Shown: one piece after another, positions 8,114 through 16,424 of the stretch
How the letters are laid out: each line of letters starts with the position of its first letter
How positions within the stretch are numbered: position 1 is the first letter of the stretch
Source of the DNA: Nitrospirota bacterium
Lineage (GTDB): Bacteria; Nitrospirota; Nitrospiria; Nitrospirales; NS-4
NCBI GenBank assembly: GCA_005877815.1
Contig: VBOG01000033.1
Span: 1 to 38,628 of the forward strand
Direction: 5' to 3'
Length of the DNA stretch: 38,628 bases
Notes under the pieces: generated by a model
The model's database searches: none
The model's input: only the letters and a program-made list of their open reading frames with translations
Told to the model about the DNA's origin: nothing
Translations under genes and position numbers: made by a program

Positions 8114-8473
8114 ATGCACCTAAGCGAAGCGATTTGGAAAGGCTCGAAACTACGGCCTCAAGGATTCGGCAAATACTACACGGCGGCCGGCGGGTCGTGC
8201 GCCTGGGGCGCCGCCTTTGAAGGCGCGCATTGCGGCATTCTCGTCCCGCATCTCTCGCATCAACGCTGGCCCGTGGTCGGGATCACAAGCCAGTGTCCGT
8301 TGTGCAAGGAATCCAATACCGTGGCGAATCTCATTGTCCATCTGAATGACGATCATTTGTGGCCGCGCGAAGCGATCGCGCTGTGGGTCGGCCGCATGGA
8401 AGAGAGCGAAGACCGGTCGCTACCGGCGAGTTTGCCTGCCAGCACGAAGCTTGATAGCCACGTGGGTGCGTGA
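8114..8473 (+). CDS. Hypothetical protein with CxxC-H-H zinc-knuckle-like segment
   Basis: A 119-residue soluble protein preceded by GAGAGGAGGA. The middle holds CPLCKESNTVANLIVHLNDDH, a CxxC pair 11 residues before a His-x4-His pair, which looks like a small zinc finger. The following HLWPREAIALWV stretch resembles a motif seen in short hypothetical bacterial and phage proteins. No signal or membrane segment is present. Neighbours give no operon. Function is unknown; nucleic-acid or protein binding through zinc is inference. Confidence 0.72.
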   Translation: MHLSEAIWKGSKLRPQGFGKYYTAAGGSCAWGAAFEGAHCGILVPHLSHQRWPVVGITSQCPLCKESNTVANLIVHLNDDHLWPREAIALWVGRMEESEDRSLPASLPASTKLDSHVGA

Positions 8474-8515
8474 CTGGCGAAAAGCGGTGTCGTTGCGAAG
8501 CCGCGCTGCGCGGTC

Positions 8516-8998
8516 TTACTGCCGTTGCGGTCTCACTACTCTCCCCAAACGGACCCGATCCGTCGGGGACATGCCCTCAAAGTTGAATCCCACACGGCCC
8601 GGCCACGGGCGATTTCGAACGATTGCCTTCACCTGTAACGGAGGCTGGCCATCAGGAAGCTCGATGCGGAGCTCGAAGGACGAGTCGCTCAAGGGCACTT
8701 CCTTTATTGACATGCCGCATCCGTCGACGGAAAGATCCGTGATCGTCCCGAGCCCGCGGTCCGACGGGCCGGCGTAGGCCGCCTGAAGATTGACGGCGAC
8801 GCGCGCATATTCACGCAGATCGTCCACCACCAACACATAATGGGTCCACGGTTTGAGGCGAAAGAACCGGTGCGTGCATACCTGGCATCGGAAGGGATGG
8901 ATAAAGGCCAGGCCCAGCAACCTTTCCCAGGCGCTCTTTCTGTGCGAGCGATGGATATTTGGCTGCGAGCACCGGGGACAAATGGGGTTGCTCTTCAT
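8516..8998 (-). CDS. Zinc-ribbon plus PilZ domain protein (c-di-GMP receptor)
   Basis: A 160-residue cytosolic protein. The N-terminus has two Cys pairs, CPRC (about 8-11) and CQVC (about 39-42), forming a probable zinc ribbon. The C-terminal PilZ domain keeps both c-di-GMP contacts: the RxxxR motif in LREYARVAV and the D-x-S-x-x-G motif in DLSVDGCG. It should therefore bind c-di-GMP. Start 8998 has GGAG 6 nt upstream; an in-frame ATG at 9049 lacks one. It lies 160 bp downstream of the glycosyltransferase/AlkP pair on the same strand, so control of a polysaccharide or surface function is plausible. A GGDEF protein is encoded at 32319. Confidence 0.88.
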   Translation of the reverse strand: MKSNPICPRCSQPNIHRSHRKSAWERLLGLAFIHPFRCQVCTHRFFRLKPWTHYVLVVDDLREYARVAVNLQAAYAGPSDRGLGTITDLSVDGCGMSIKEVPLSDSSFELRIELPDGQPPLQVKAIVRNRPWPGRVGFNFEGMSPTDRVRLGRVVRPQRQ

Positions 8999-9159
8999 AG
9001 AAACTCCGTACAGAGACGCATAGTGTATCAGAACGGCGCATGGAGGCAAGCCCTAGGTAGAAATTTGATTTTTTCCGGGACAAGCAGCTTCCCGGGATCC
9101 TTCCTGAGAAACTTATGATGAAAGACTGATGGTGGTCGCTGAGCAATGGGACGCCATGA

Positions 9160-10131
9160 TCACTCGGTGGCGTGGCCGGTAGGGTTCAGCAGCGCGGCCC
9201 GGAGGGTCTGCTTGATGCGCCCCGTCATTTGCCGGACTACGCCGGGCGCGCAATACCGCAACAGGAGCGAGAGGCTGCCGGACGCCGCGCGCCATTCGCC
9301 TGCCGGGACGACTGTCGATATGTGCTGTAGCAGCTCCCCTGCATAGTGGGTTTGCGATTGCCGGATCGCGACCTTGTATGCATCCCGCGAGAGTCGGTCC
9401 TTTTTTATGTGCCCCCATTGCGATTGCAGCACCGCGCGCTCCGCCTTGAGCATGGCCGACGCATTGCACGTCATTGCCGCCTCGTGGCGCCGGTACTCCG
9501 CCACGATGGTTGAATGGCAATAGACCGGCCTGTCTTTCGAGATGCGGAGGTAGAGATCGTAATCTGCGGTGGGTCCCACGCATGTTCTAAACCCGACCGT
9601 CGTTTCAAAGACGGTGCGGCGGTACATCACCGACCCGGGATTCCAAATGTAGTTTCTTCGGAGCAGCTGGCGATAATGATCACTCTGAACCATGCGCTGG
9701 GGCGGTGTGGGAAGCACCGTTCCGTCTGGGCCGATGAACCGGCAGTGGCCGGCCGCAAAGGCGCATGAGGGACGGGCGGCCAGAGCATCGATTCCAACAT
9801 CGAGGGCATAGGGAAGCAACCGGTCATCGGCGTCGAGAAACACGAGGTACCCTCCGGTGCTTTCCCGCAGAGCGGCATTCCTAGCGGTCGCGACTCCCTG
9901 GTTCCTTTGCTGGAGCAAGCGCACCATCGGATAGGTTGACGCCACCTCTCCGGTGTCGTCCGTCGAGCCGTCGTCCATGACCAAAACTTCCAGATCCCGG
10001 TATGTCTGTGCCAGAACGCTTTTTATCGCGTCGGGTAGAAACCGCCCTTGATTGAAACAAGGGATGATGACGGAAACGCGTTCGGGATGCAGGGCGCTCG
10101 GCACTTCCCAATTGAAGGTGATGCCTGACAC
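9160..10131 (-). CDS. Family 2 glycosyltransferase
   Basis: A 323-residue GT-A fold enzyme. It has VSVIIPCFNQGRFLPDAIKSVLAQTY at the N-terminus, the VMDDGSTDDT nucleotide-binding segment, GVATARNAAL and the DxD-type FLDADDRL, all standard in GT2. It transfers a sugar from a nucleotide-sugar to an unknown acceptor. Translation starts at GTG with GGAGG about 8 nt upstream, only 13 bp after the AlkP-superfamily gene, so the two are co-transcribed. No membrane helices are evident, suggesting a cytosolic or peripheral enzyme. The acceptor and product cannot be read from the sequence. Confidence 0.92.
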   Translation of the reverse strand: MSGITFNWEVPSALHPERVSVIIPCFNQGRFLPDAIKSVLAQTYRDLEVLVMDDGSTDDTGEVASTYPMVRLLQQRNQGVATARNAALRESTGGYLVFLDADDRLLPYALDVGIDALAARPSCAFAAGHCRFIGPDGTVLPTPPQRMVQSDHYRQLLRRNYIWNPGSVMYRRTVFETTVGFRTCVGPTADYDLYLRISKDRPVYCHSTIVAEYRRHEAAMTCNASAMLKAERAVLQSQWGHIKKDRLSRDAYKVAIRQSQTHYAGELLQHISTVVPAGEWRAASGSLSLLLRYCAPGVVRQMTGRIKQTLRAALLNPTGHATE

Positions 10132-10144
10132 GGCAGTGACCTCC

Positions 10145-11722
10145 TCAGGACACGGCCGCCAGAGGACTTTCCTCAGGCGGTCGCGATCTTACTTTCCGCA
10201 TGGCGTCGAGGACCGTCCGGCCTTCAAAATGCGCAGGGGCTGCGACCCCGAAGAAGTCCAGGATCGTCGGGGCGATGTCCACTGTGCGTATCACTGCGTC
10301 GAGGCTTCCCGCGCCGAATTCCGGCCCGCTGCCAATCAGCAATCCACCAGCCCGGTGATTGCCGGTGCGTTCACTGCGATACACGCCGGTCACCGTGCCG
10401 ATTTTCGGCGAACACAGCGCGTTAATGGGCACGCTATGTTCCCACTCGATGAAAACGTCCGGCAGTTCATGCAGCCGCGGGCCCTGGAAAAGTTCCGCGC
10501 TCCGACGCACCCATTGCACCGCGCTTTGTCCGGTGTCCGGGTTCTGCAACGCCAACAGCGCGTCCGTGAGCTCAGCGCACAGCGCCTCATAATCCCGGCC
10601 CGGCTCCACGCAGCCATCGGGATCCCGTCCTTTCAGATTGATTCTGATCGCGCTGGTCATGTCATTCGAGGGAAATTTGAAGGCGCGCATCTGCCGCCGC
10701 TCGTCCGACAGCGGGTGGAAGCAGCTCCATAGTGTCCCCAGGGCGCGCGGGCACCAGGCCTTCAGTAGCCGACGGGCCTTATCCGGCAAGAACCGGCGGA
10801 GGTCCCACATCTCCTGCTTCAGATCCGGCCCGCCGGAGGCCTTGACGCCGTCGTTCACCGCAAGGCGGTCGAGGATTTCCTTCAACAGATGGCTGCCCGT
10901 GTAATACGGCCCCATCCCATGGCTCGACATCACGATGACGTGTACGTTCGACGGGAGATCGTTCACCAGCTCTCCAATCGCGCGATCAATTGCTCGATAG
11001 ACCTCCAGGATGGTGCCGGTCAGGGCAGCATGGGCGATCGGATCGTGACGAGGATGTGTGGAGTCCAGGAGGTGCCAGCATTGATGCCCCACGCAATGCG
11101 ATTCGGAAAAGACTCCGAACAGAAAATCCCAGGGTTCGAGAGACAGACAGTACCGCAGCAAGGCCGATTTCTTTCGCACGCCGTCGAGCAGACGAATCTT
11201 CAGATCCTCATAGTCCGCAGGGGTGCGTCCACGCGCGTCACAGAGTGGGACGGGATGCAGGCCGAAACGGTTCGTCACATCGTGGAGAAGATGATCCGGC
11301 CACGAAGAGGAGTCCCAGGACCACCGGTCGTGCGCACCCCAGTTCACGATCTGAATGCCATTCAGGCCCTGATGCGGTATGCTGAACGGGGCATCGATGA
11401 TCGCGAGCCGCTTTCCCGCTTCGCTGAGGGACACCCAAAATGGCGCGACGGGCATGCGGTCGGCGCGCAACCCAAGTTCTTCTTTATACGTGCCGGGCTT
11501 AAGCTGATAATAGGAAAACATGCCGTGCGTCCCTGGCAGGCAACCAGTTGTGAGTGTGGGCCACGCTGCGCCTTCGAGGACGGCGGGAGGCGTAGCAACG
11601 GGCGCGGTGATGCCACTCTCCATCAAACGGCTCAATGTCGGCAAATATCCCCGCGATGACCATTGTCTGAGCAATTGACTGTCGGCAGCATCGAGTACAA
11701 TTACGACAAGACGGGGGTTCAT
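10145..11722 (-). CDS. Alkaline-phosphatase-superfamily (type I phosphodiesterase/NPP-like) protein, atypical metal site
   Basis: A 525-residue protein. The N-terminal strand VVIVLDAAD carries the first metal Asp, and AAWPTLTTGCLPGTHGM carries the Thr nucleophile (about residue 57). The later metal positions are unusual. Where relatives have a D-x-x-x-H pattern it reads SESHCVGHQCW, and where they have a DHG motif it reads MSSHGMGPYY, with Ser in place of Asp. HRAGGLLIGSGPEF near the end fits the last His region. The start has an AGGAGA-like site. It is the first gene of a pair with the GT2 enzyme, divergent from the nuclease at 11836. It may act on a glycoconjugate, or be an altered or inactive member. 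Confidence 0.82.
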   Translation of the reverse strand: MNPRLVVIVLDAADSQLLRQWSSRGYLPTLSRLMESGITAPVATPPAVLEGAAWPTLTTGCLPGTHGMFSYYQLKPGTYKEELGLRADRMPVAPFWVSLSEAGKRLAIIDAPFSIPHQGLNGIQIVNWGAHDRWSWDSSSWPDHLLHDVTNRFGLHPVPLCDARGRTPADYEDLKIRLLDGVRKKSALLRYCLSLEPWDFLFGVFSESHCVGHQCWHLLDSTHPRHDPIAHAALTGTILEVYRAIDRAIGELVNDLPSNVHVIVMSSHGMGPYYTGSHLLKEILDRLAVNDGVKASGGPDLKQEMWDLRRFLPDKARRLLKAWCPRALGTLWSCFHPLSDERRQMRAFKFPSNDMTSAIRINLKGRDPDGCVEPGRDYEALCAELTDALLALQNPDTGQSAVQWVRRSAELFQGPRLHELPDVFIEWEHSVPINALCSPKIGTVTGVYRSERTGNHRAGGLLIGSGPEFGAGSLDAVIRTVDIAPTILDFFGVAAPAHFEGRTVLDAMRKVRSRPPEESPLAAVS

Positions 11723-11835
11723 AGTCAGGTTCTCCTAAGCGACTTATATGCAGTTTTAATAAAAACTTCATTTCTATGCCACACAAAATGCAGCGACCCA
11801 TCTTCTTCGGGCATAGGGTGCTTAAGTAGGGAAAT

Positions 11836-12306
11836 ATGGCACCACGGGTGATCTGCTGCCTGTTCTTGGTCATCTCCGCGTCGAGCGCCCTTGCCGCCGA
11901 GTTTGCCGGCGCTGTCACGGATGTCTTGAACGGCGATACGATCGAAGTGATGAATGGGTCCGGCCCCATGCGCGTCAGACTGTTTGGCGTGGAATGCCCG
12001 GATCTCAACCAGCCATTCGGTACGACGGCTCGATACTTCACGTCCACATTAGTCCTCGGCCGACAGGTCCTGGTCAATGTTTTCGGAGCCGACGCCGAGG
12101 GACGGCCGCTTGGAGAGGTCGCCCTGGCAGACGGCACACGATTGAATCATGAATTGCTCAGAAGCGGCCTGGCTTGGTGGAACAGACAATCGGCTCCCAA
12201 CAACGACAGCCTATGGAAGCTGGAATTGGACGCGCGCACGGAACGCCGCGGACTATGGCAGGATTCCGATCCGATCCCGCCATGGGAATGGAAGAAAGGA
12301 TTCTGA
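11836..12306 (+). CDS. Exported thermonuclease-like (SNase) protein
   Basis: A 156-residue protein with a clear signal peptide cleaved after ALA (about residue 20). The OB-fold SNase domain follows: NGDTIEV (Ca-site region), VRLFGVECPDLNQPFG (Arg35-equivalent kept; the usual D-A-P-E reads E-C-P-D, a swap of acidic residues), EGRPLGEV (Arg87-equivalent kept), LLRSGLAWW and ERRGLW. It probably cleaves nucleic acid in the periplasm or outside. It is divergent from the AlkP gene. A second, more degenerate SNase-like protein is encoded at 17420. Confidence 0.87.
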   Translation: MAPRVICCLFLVISASSALAAEFAGAVTDVLNGDTIEVMNGSGPMRVRLFGVECPDLNQPFGTTARYFTSTLVLGRQVLVNVFGADAEGRPLGEVALADGTRLNHELLRSGLAWWNRQSAPNNDSLWKLELDARTERRGLWQDSDPIPPWEWKKGF

Positions 12307-12407
12307 CTAAGGAGAGGTTTCTCCGTAGGCTGTTTCTCCAATTGATGTGCCCCCTACGATAGTATAGCGTAGGTTCATCTGAACATCAGTCCTGAATGGA
12401 GGAACCC

Positions 12408-12560
12408 ATGAACCAGGCGATCATCATCGCGGTCTTTCTTCTCTTCGTCGTGCTGGCGGCGTACAAAATCAGCCGTCGGATGCGTCGATACCATCCTCCT
12501 CAATTAAGCGATGTCCTCAGGTCCGGCTGCATTAAAGTCAAGATAGCCAGTCCTCGGTAG
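12408..12560 (+). CDS. Small single-helix membrane protein, 50 aa
   Basis: The peptide begins MNQAIIIAVFLLFVVLAAYK, one membrane helix, then a basic stretch (SRRMRRYH) and a short tail ending KIASPR. TGGAGGAACCC precedes the ATG with good spacing. A TATAGC box at 12363 could be its -10. The size and N-out/C-in charge pattern fit a small inner-membrane protein; function is unknown. Confidence 0.6.
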   Translation: MNQAIIIAVFLLFVVLAAYKISRRMRRYHPPQLSDVLRSGCIKVKIASPR

Positions 12561-12710
12561 CAGTCACATCTGCAGCTCAAAAAGTTCTTCCCTCACGGGA
12601 CATTGTCTTCCCATCCCATTTCGTCTAGATGGTTTTCTCACGTGACTTTTCCTCATGGACATTTTTCTGTTCGCATATGCTGTTTTGTCTATTGCCCGAA
12701 AGTTGGTTTT

Positions 12711-12738
12711 TTGTAATCGTTAGTTCACTTTTTCTAAT
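12711..12738 (+). promoter_or_regulatory. Candidate sigma-70 promoter for the LuxR-type regulator
   Basis: TTGTAA (12711-12716) and TCTAAT (12733-12738) are 16 bp apart in a markedly A+T-rich stretch about 110 bp upstream of the regulator start at 12849. The -10 matches consensus at 5 of 6 positions and the -35 at 4 of 6. Confidence 0.4.
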
Positions 12739-12848
12739 TTTATTAACCTATGGTGGAACCCCTTGCAGGCACGAAGCCCATGACAGCCGAATCGGACTCG
12801 TCTGTGAAGTCTCAGGAACAACAGGAGAGGCGCAGGAAGGAGGGGCGT

Positions 12849-13085
12849 ATGGAGTCCTGGAGCAAGACCCGGCCGGTATCATTGACGGAACGAGAACGGG
12901 AGATCCTTCAATTGGTGTGGGGTGGTCTGAAGAACCGTGAAATCGGCCAGCGTTTAAAGATCAGCATCAAGACAGTGGAGGCCCATCGGGCCAATATCAT
13001 GAAGAAACTTCGGGTGTCGAATGCCGCCCAATTGCTGCGGGAAGCGCTGGAGGGCGGTTATGTGCACTTTCGCCGCGCAGGATGA
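12849..13085 (+). CDS. Stand-alone LuxR-type HTH DNA-binding protein
   Basis: About 78 residues consisting almost only of a LuxR/FixJ-type HTH: LTEREREILQLVWGG, NREIGQRLKISIKTVEAHRANIMKKL, VSNAAQLLREAL. No receiver or sensor domain is attached. The ATG at 12849 is preferred because AAGGAGG lies about 6 nt upstream; in-frame ATGs at 12750 and 12780 would add a charged, low-complexity leader without ribosome sites. The second LuxR-type gene follows 45 bp later, so they probably form one unit. Small free-standing HTH proteins can act as partners or competitors of full-length regulators; that is inference here. Confidence 0.8.
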   Translation: MESWSKTRPVSLTEREREILQLVWGGLKNREIGQRLKISIKTVEAHRANIMKKLRVSNAAQLLREALEGGYVHFRRAG

Positions 13086-13130
13086 ATCCCATAGAGGTAC
13101 CACCTGCATAAGCAAAAGAAGGAGATGATC

Positions 13131-13736
13131 ATGTTGCCACAAATCTCGGAAGAGTCAGACGTCAACCTCTTGGACATGGAGAGCATTGCTGACAAACGGC
13201 TCGGACCTGGCATTCTTATGCTCTCGACTTCTATGCAGTTGATCTATAGTGATCGCCGCGCGTGGGAGTTGTGCGGTGGCATCCACAAAAGCGCTGGGAA
13301 GGCGACTAACGGTGTCCTTCCACCCGCCGTCGCCGAGATGTGCGACGAGATCATCAAGCACCTGCATGTCAGGACTGACGTCAAGGATTGGGAGCAATTC
13401 CGGATCAAGCGGGTCCTCGGCGATCCCTCCCGTCCAGTGCTCCTCTGCGGGTTCGGCCTTCCTGAGCAAAACGGCAGCAAGTCCCGCGTCCTGATCATGA
13501 TCGAAGAAATCGGGCGTCGCCAGGAGGCGATGATCGATCAGGCCAAGGAACAGTTCGGCCTCACGACGCGTGAAATCACGGTCATCGAGAATCTCCTGAA
13601 GGGCTGGACAAACAAAGAAATCGCCAACGAATTGAAAGTTACGGAACAAACCATCAAAGAGCACATCAAGCACATCATGGCCAAGACGAAAACCACCACC
13701 CGGACGGGGATCCTCGTGAAAGTCCTGCGTCTGTGA
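13131..13736 (+). CDS. LuxR-type regulator with PAS-like N-terminal domain
   Basis: A 201-residue cytosolic regulator. The N-terminal part has LGPGILMLSTSMQLIYSDRRAWELC (about 24-48), the opening of a PAS-like sensor with no conserved receiver Asp. The C-terminal HTH reads FGLTTREITVIENLLKG, NKEIANELKVTEQTIKEHIKHIMAKT. AAGGAG lies 6 nt before the ATG at 13131, which decides against the ATG at 13125 touching the ribosome site. The ligand is unknown. It is downstream of another HTH-only gene and followed by a tandem repeat and long inverted repeat that could be its own target or an mRNA end. Confidence 0.85.
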   Translation: MLPQISEESDVNLLDMESIADKRLGPGILMLSTSMQLIYSDRRAWELCGGIHKSAGKATNGVLPPAVAEMCDEIIKHLHVRTDVKDWEQFRIKRVLGDPSRPVLLCGFGLPEQNGSKSRVLIMIEEIGRRQEAMIDQAKEQFGLTTREITVIENLLKGWTNKEIANELKVTEQTIKEHIKHIMAKTKTTTRTGILVKVLRL

Positions 13737-13754
13737 TGGCGTCTCGCAAGACTA

Positions 13755-13788
13755 TTGGCATGGCCTTTCATTTGGCATGGCCTCTCAT
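13755..13788. repeat. 17-bp tandem duplication
   Basis: TTGGCATGGCCTTTCAT (13755-13771) is directly followed by TTGGCATGGCCTCTCAT (13772-13788), one mismatch in 17. It lies 18 bp after the stop of the LuxR-type regulator and immediately before the inverted repeat at 13790. Confidence 0.8.
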
Positions 13789-13789
13789 T

Positions 13790-13831
13790 GTGGCGAAGGA
13801 TAGCTAGAAGACGTTGGCCTTCCTTCGCCAC
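13790..13831. repeat. 11-bp perfect inverted repeat with 20-nt loop
   Basis: GTGGCGAAGGA (13790-13800) and TCCTTCGCCAC (13821-13831) are exact reverse complements separated by 20 nt. No T-run follows on either strand, so it is not a textbook terminator. It could be an mRNA 3' stem-loop, a weak terminator for the regulator gene, or a protein-binding dyad. Confidence 0.7.
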
Positions 13832-13975
13832 GAAGTGCCCTCCAATAATTCCCGGACATTTTCCCTTCTTCTGAAGCGCTTTTGTCTATTGTCTGCAATT
13901 CGGGCGACTGCTACCTATGATTTCATACGGAACTTCTGCCGAGAACTCACCTGTGGACTGAGTCAAGGAGGTGTT

Positions 13976-14698
13976 ATGGAAAGCCGGCTGAGCATAATAG
14001 GTCTGGCCATGATGATCAGTATCGGAATAGCGGGGTGTGCCACCAGGTCTGAGACCGCGCGGCAATCCGACGATCGAACAGTTGTCTCGCAGTCGGATAC
14101 GCCGTCTACCGCACCGATGCAACAGGCGCAAAATGACAATCTTCCCGCAGTGGGAACCCAGAGTTTGAAGGGCGAGGTGCTGCAGATTGAGGGCCGATCC
14201 TTCGATGCCTATGAATCTTACGTGGTAAGAGATTCGTCGGGCAAGGAAGTCCGTTTGCCGCTCAGCAAGGACACGAAGAAAGACGACATGTACATGGTCG
14301 GCGACCGGATTGAGGCGCGATTGGGTCCTGACGGCCGCGCGATTGAGATTAAGAGAGCGGATGACACTTCGAAAGGCACCAGTGCGGCGCCGAGCGCGCA
14401 GGCCGGCCAAGACTTGCCGCGGGATCAGTCGTCGGCGTCCTCCTCCATGTCGGGCATGCCGCCCCTGGCGCGCGGCGACTCCCTCAAGGGGGAAGTGCTG
14501 AAGATGGAAGGCGAGTTCTTCGTGGTCCGCGATGCGAGCGGCAAGGAAGTCAGTCTACGCGTGGATAAGGACACCAAGATGGTGGATGCCGTTCAGGTTG
14601 GGGACAAGATCGAAGCCGAACTCCAAGGCGACCGCGCGTCATCCATTCGCAAGTCTGCGGAGTCGAAGCGCGGCGGTGCGATCTCAGACGCGAAGTGA
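13976..14698 (+). CDS. Lipoprotein with two tandem GEVLxxEG/GKEV domains
   Basis: A 240-residue lipoprotein: signal MESRLSIIGLAMMISIGIAGC with lipobox IAGC. Two copies of one domain follow. The first runs from LKGEVLQIEG through SSGKEVRLPLSKDTKKDD to VGDRIEARLG; the second runs from LKGEVLKMEG through ASGKEVSLRVDKDTKMVD to VGDKIEAEL. A Ser/Gln/Pro-rich linker lies between. The same domain occurs once in the protein at 30727. Each unit looks like a small beta-barrel, broadly like DUF5666-type domains. Start 13976 is set by AAGGAGGTGTT directly upstream. It is convergent with the protease gene, 6 bp apart. Role unknown; envelope location is well supported. Confidence 0.82.
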   Translation: MESRLSIIGLAMMISIGIAGCATRSETARQSDDRTVVSQSDTPSTAPMQQAQNDNLPAVGTQSLKGEVLQIEGRSFDAYESYVVRDSSGKEVRLPLSKDTKKDDMYMVGDRIEARLGPDGRAIEIKRADDTSKGTSAAPSAQAGQDLPRDQSSASSSMSGMPPLARGDSLKGEVLKMEGEFFVVRDASGKEVSLRVDKDTKMVDAVQVGDKIEAELQGDRASSIRKSAESKRGGAISDAK

Positions 14699-14704
14699 AA
14701 GAGC

Positions 14705-15889
14705 TTACGGGGCGTTGGCTGACATCGGCTTGAGACGCGCCAACGCCTGCCGGATCTTGAGGTTGAAGCCTTCCGAATCGCCGGGAGGGTTCGTGTGCAG
14801 CAGGAACCCTTCCCACGTCGTGACCGCTTCCTGCGGAAGTCCTTTGGCTTCCGACGCCAGCCCCAATTCATAGACGACGAGCGGCGACACTGGATCGTCG
14901 TGGAGCGCCAGACGCATCGTCTTGATGGCATCGTCCAGCCGCCCTAGCGCAGCATAGGCGATGCCGAGCTGGCGAAGAATCTGGGGATCGTTCGGCCGCA
15001 GCGAAAGCGCGGTCTCATAATGGTTTACGGCGAGGTTGTAGAGGTCCTCGTCTTTCGGCAAGACCATCGCAATAGTTTGGAGCAGATGGCCAGTTGCGAA
15101 CGACCGATCGGCCGATGGCGTGGAACCTTGAGACGGGCGTGAGGACCCGACCGTCGGGTGAGCGCTGAGGTGGTTGGCCGCCATCCATTGCCGGATGACG
15201 GTGGCCGGGATCGAATAGCCGATGCCGGACTTCATCTTGACGCTGCCGAGCGGCGTTCCGCTCTTGTCCCGAGCCCGTTCGAGATACGGAACAGAGAGCA
15301 CTACCATCCCAGTCACTTCGCCGGACTCGGCATCCACCAGCGGACCCCCGCTGTTGCCCAGATTGATATGCCCCGTGGTCTGTATCATCGACGTGAGCTG
15401 CTGCTTCGTCCTCGAACGTCCTTGCACCATTCCATTCACGTTGCCGGTGAGGACTGTGGGATGCAGCGCGAACCCCATGTTGAGAATGTCGGTCATGCGC
15501 GGATAGCCGACCGCAATCACATCGCTGCCCTCTTCAGGTGTCGTTGATGTCAGGGCCAGCGCCTCGACGTCGCTCGCCGGCACGCTGAGCGCGGCGAGGT
15601 CAAGATCAGGATCCACCGCGACCACCTTCGGAGATTGCACCACAATCCGATCCCGCACGTACACGATGAGCCGGGTGCTGTCCTCGATCACATGGGCATT
15701 CGTGATGAGCAGCCCGTTCTGATCGACAAAGAATCCGCTGCCGAGTGAGAGGCTGTGGGTCTTATCGTCCACGGCCATGATGAGCGCCGTCCCTGCCTTG
15801 GCGTGCCGGTACACCTCGCTCCGCGGCGCGGCGAAAGCAATCGTCGGGACCAAGAGAAACACGAAGGCGGCAATCACTCGGTGTCTCAT
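14705..15889 (-). CDS. Exported trypsin-like serine protease (S1C) with C-terminal TPR repeats
   Basis: A 394-residue protein. A signal peptide (MRHRVIAAFVFLLVPTIAFA) is followed by a DegP-like chymotrypsin fold with complete triad: His in ITNAHVI, Asp in DPDLDLAAL and Ser in GNSGGPLV. No PDZ domain follows; instead the last 130 residues form TPR-like helices (LYNLAVNHYETALSLRPNDPQIL, LGIAYAALGRLDDAIKTM). It should be a periplasmic protease whose TPR part recruits substrates or partners. The ATG at 15889 has GGAG 11 nt upstream; an in-frame GTG at 15901 is an alternative with the site too close. Confidence 0.9.
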   Translation of the reverse strand: MRHRVIAAFVFLLVPTIAFAAPRSEVYRHAKAGTALIMAVDDKTHSLSLGSGFFVDQNGLLITNAHVIEDSTRLIVYVRDRIVVQSPKVVAVDPDLDLAALSVPASDVEALALTSTTPEEGSDVIAVGYPRMTDILNMGFALHPTVLTGNVNGMVQGRSRTKQQLTSMIQTTGHINLGNSGGPLVDAESGEVTGMVVLSVPYLERARDKSGTPLGSVKMKSGIGYSIPATVIRQWMAANHLSAHPTVGSSRPSQGSTPSADRSFATGHLLQTIAMVLPKDEDLYNLAVNHYETALSLRPNDPQILRQLGIAYAALGRLDDAIKTMRLALHDDPVSPLVVYELGLASEAKGLPQEAVTTWEGFLLHTNPPGDSEGFNLKIRQALARLKPMSANAP

Positions 15890-15901
15890 CGTGTTGGGCA
15901 C

Positions 15902-16258
15902 TCCAATGAATGGAAAGATGACGACCGATGTATACGCATAGGGTTTAAAAGAGAAGCAACGCGGATGCCATGAGCGGGAGAAGGCAGAGCGAGGGGGCTT
16001 CTTTCAGGTTTCCAACGGGTTGTCTTGCCGCTACTGGTGCTCACGGCGAATCATGTCCTTCCAATATGTAGTAAAGTTCCTATCCCTCTTTCGTATAAAT
16101 ACAACACTACAGCCAGAGGGACAAAGTGTCAAGCGTGAACACAGTCTACATACACTAAGAATTATACCTTAGCCGAACCCCCCGTTTGTGTCGTAGGAAT
16201 GAAGCGAAGCGGCCCGTACGATAATATGAACAATCAACACTAACTGAAAGGAGACACC
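15902..16258. other. Divergent intergenic region
   Basis: About 357 bp between the protease gene (leftward) and the small lmo0937-like gene (rightward). I see no gene. A TATAAA box at about 16094 and GATAAT at about 16220 are possible -10 elements for the rightward gene, neither with a convincing -35. Promoters for both genes must lie here. Confidence 0.5.
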
Positions 16259-16408
16259 ATGCTCTGGACGATCTTCGTGATTTTGTTGGTGCTATGGGCG
16301 GTGGGAATGGTGAGCTCTTACACGCTGGGCGGATACATTCACATCTTGTTGATCATCGCGCTGGCGGTTGTGCTGATTAATATCATCCAAGGCCGGCGGC
16401 CGGTTTAG
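16259..16408 (+). CDS. lmo0937-like small membrane protein, 49 aa
   Basis: MLWTIFVILLVLWAVGMVSS followed by YTLGGYIHILLIIALAVVLINIIQGRRPV: two membrane helices joined by a Gly turn. This arrangement, length and the L-H-LL-IA-I-N-I-G ending match the lmo0937 family (DUF5670-type), small membrane proteins often found near stress genes. GAAAGGAGACACC precedes the ATG. It converges with a CsbD-like gene across a strong hairpin. Function of the family is not established. Confidence 0.8.
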   Translation: MLWTIFVILLVLWAVGMVSSYTLGGYIHILLIIALAVVLINIIQGRRPV

Positions 16409-16424
16409 AAACGGAGGGGATTAT

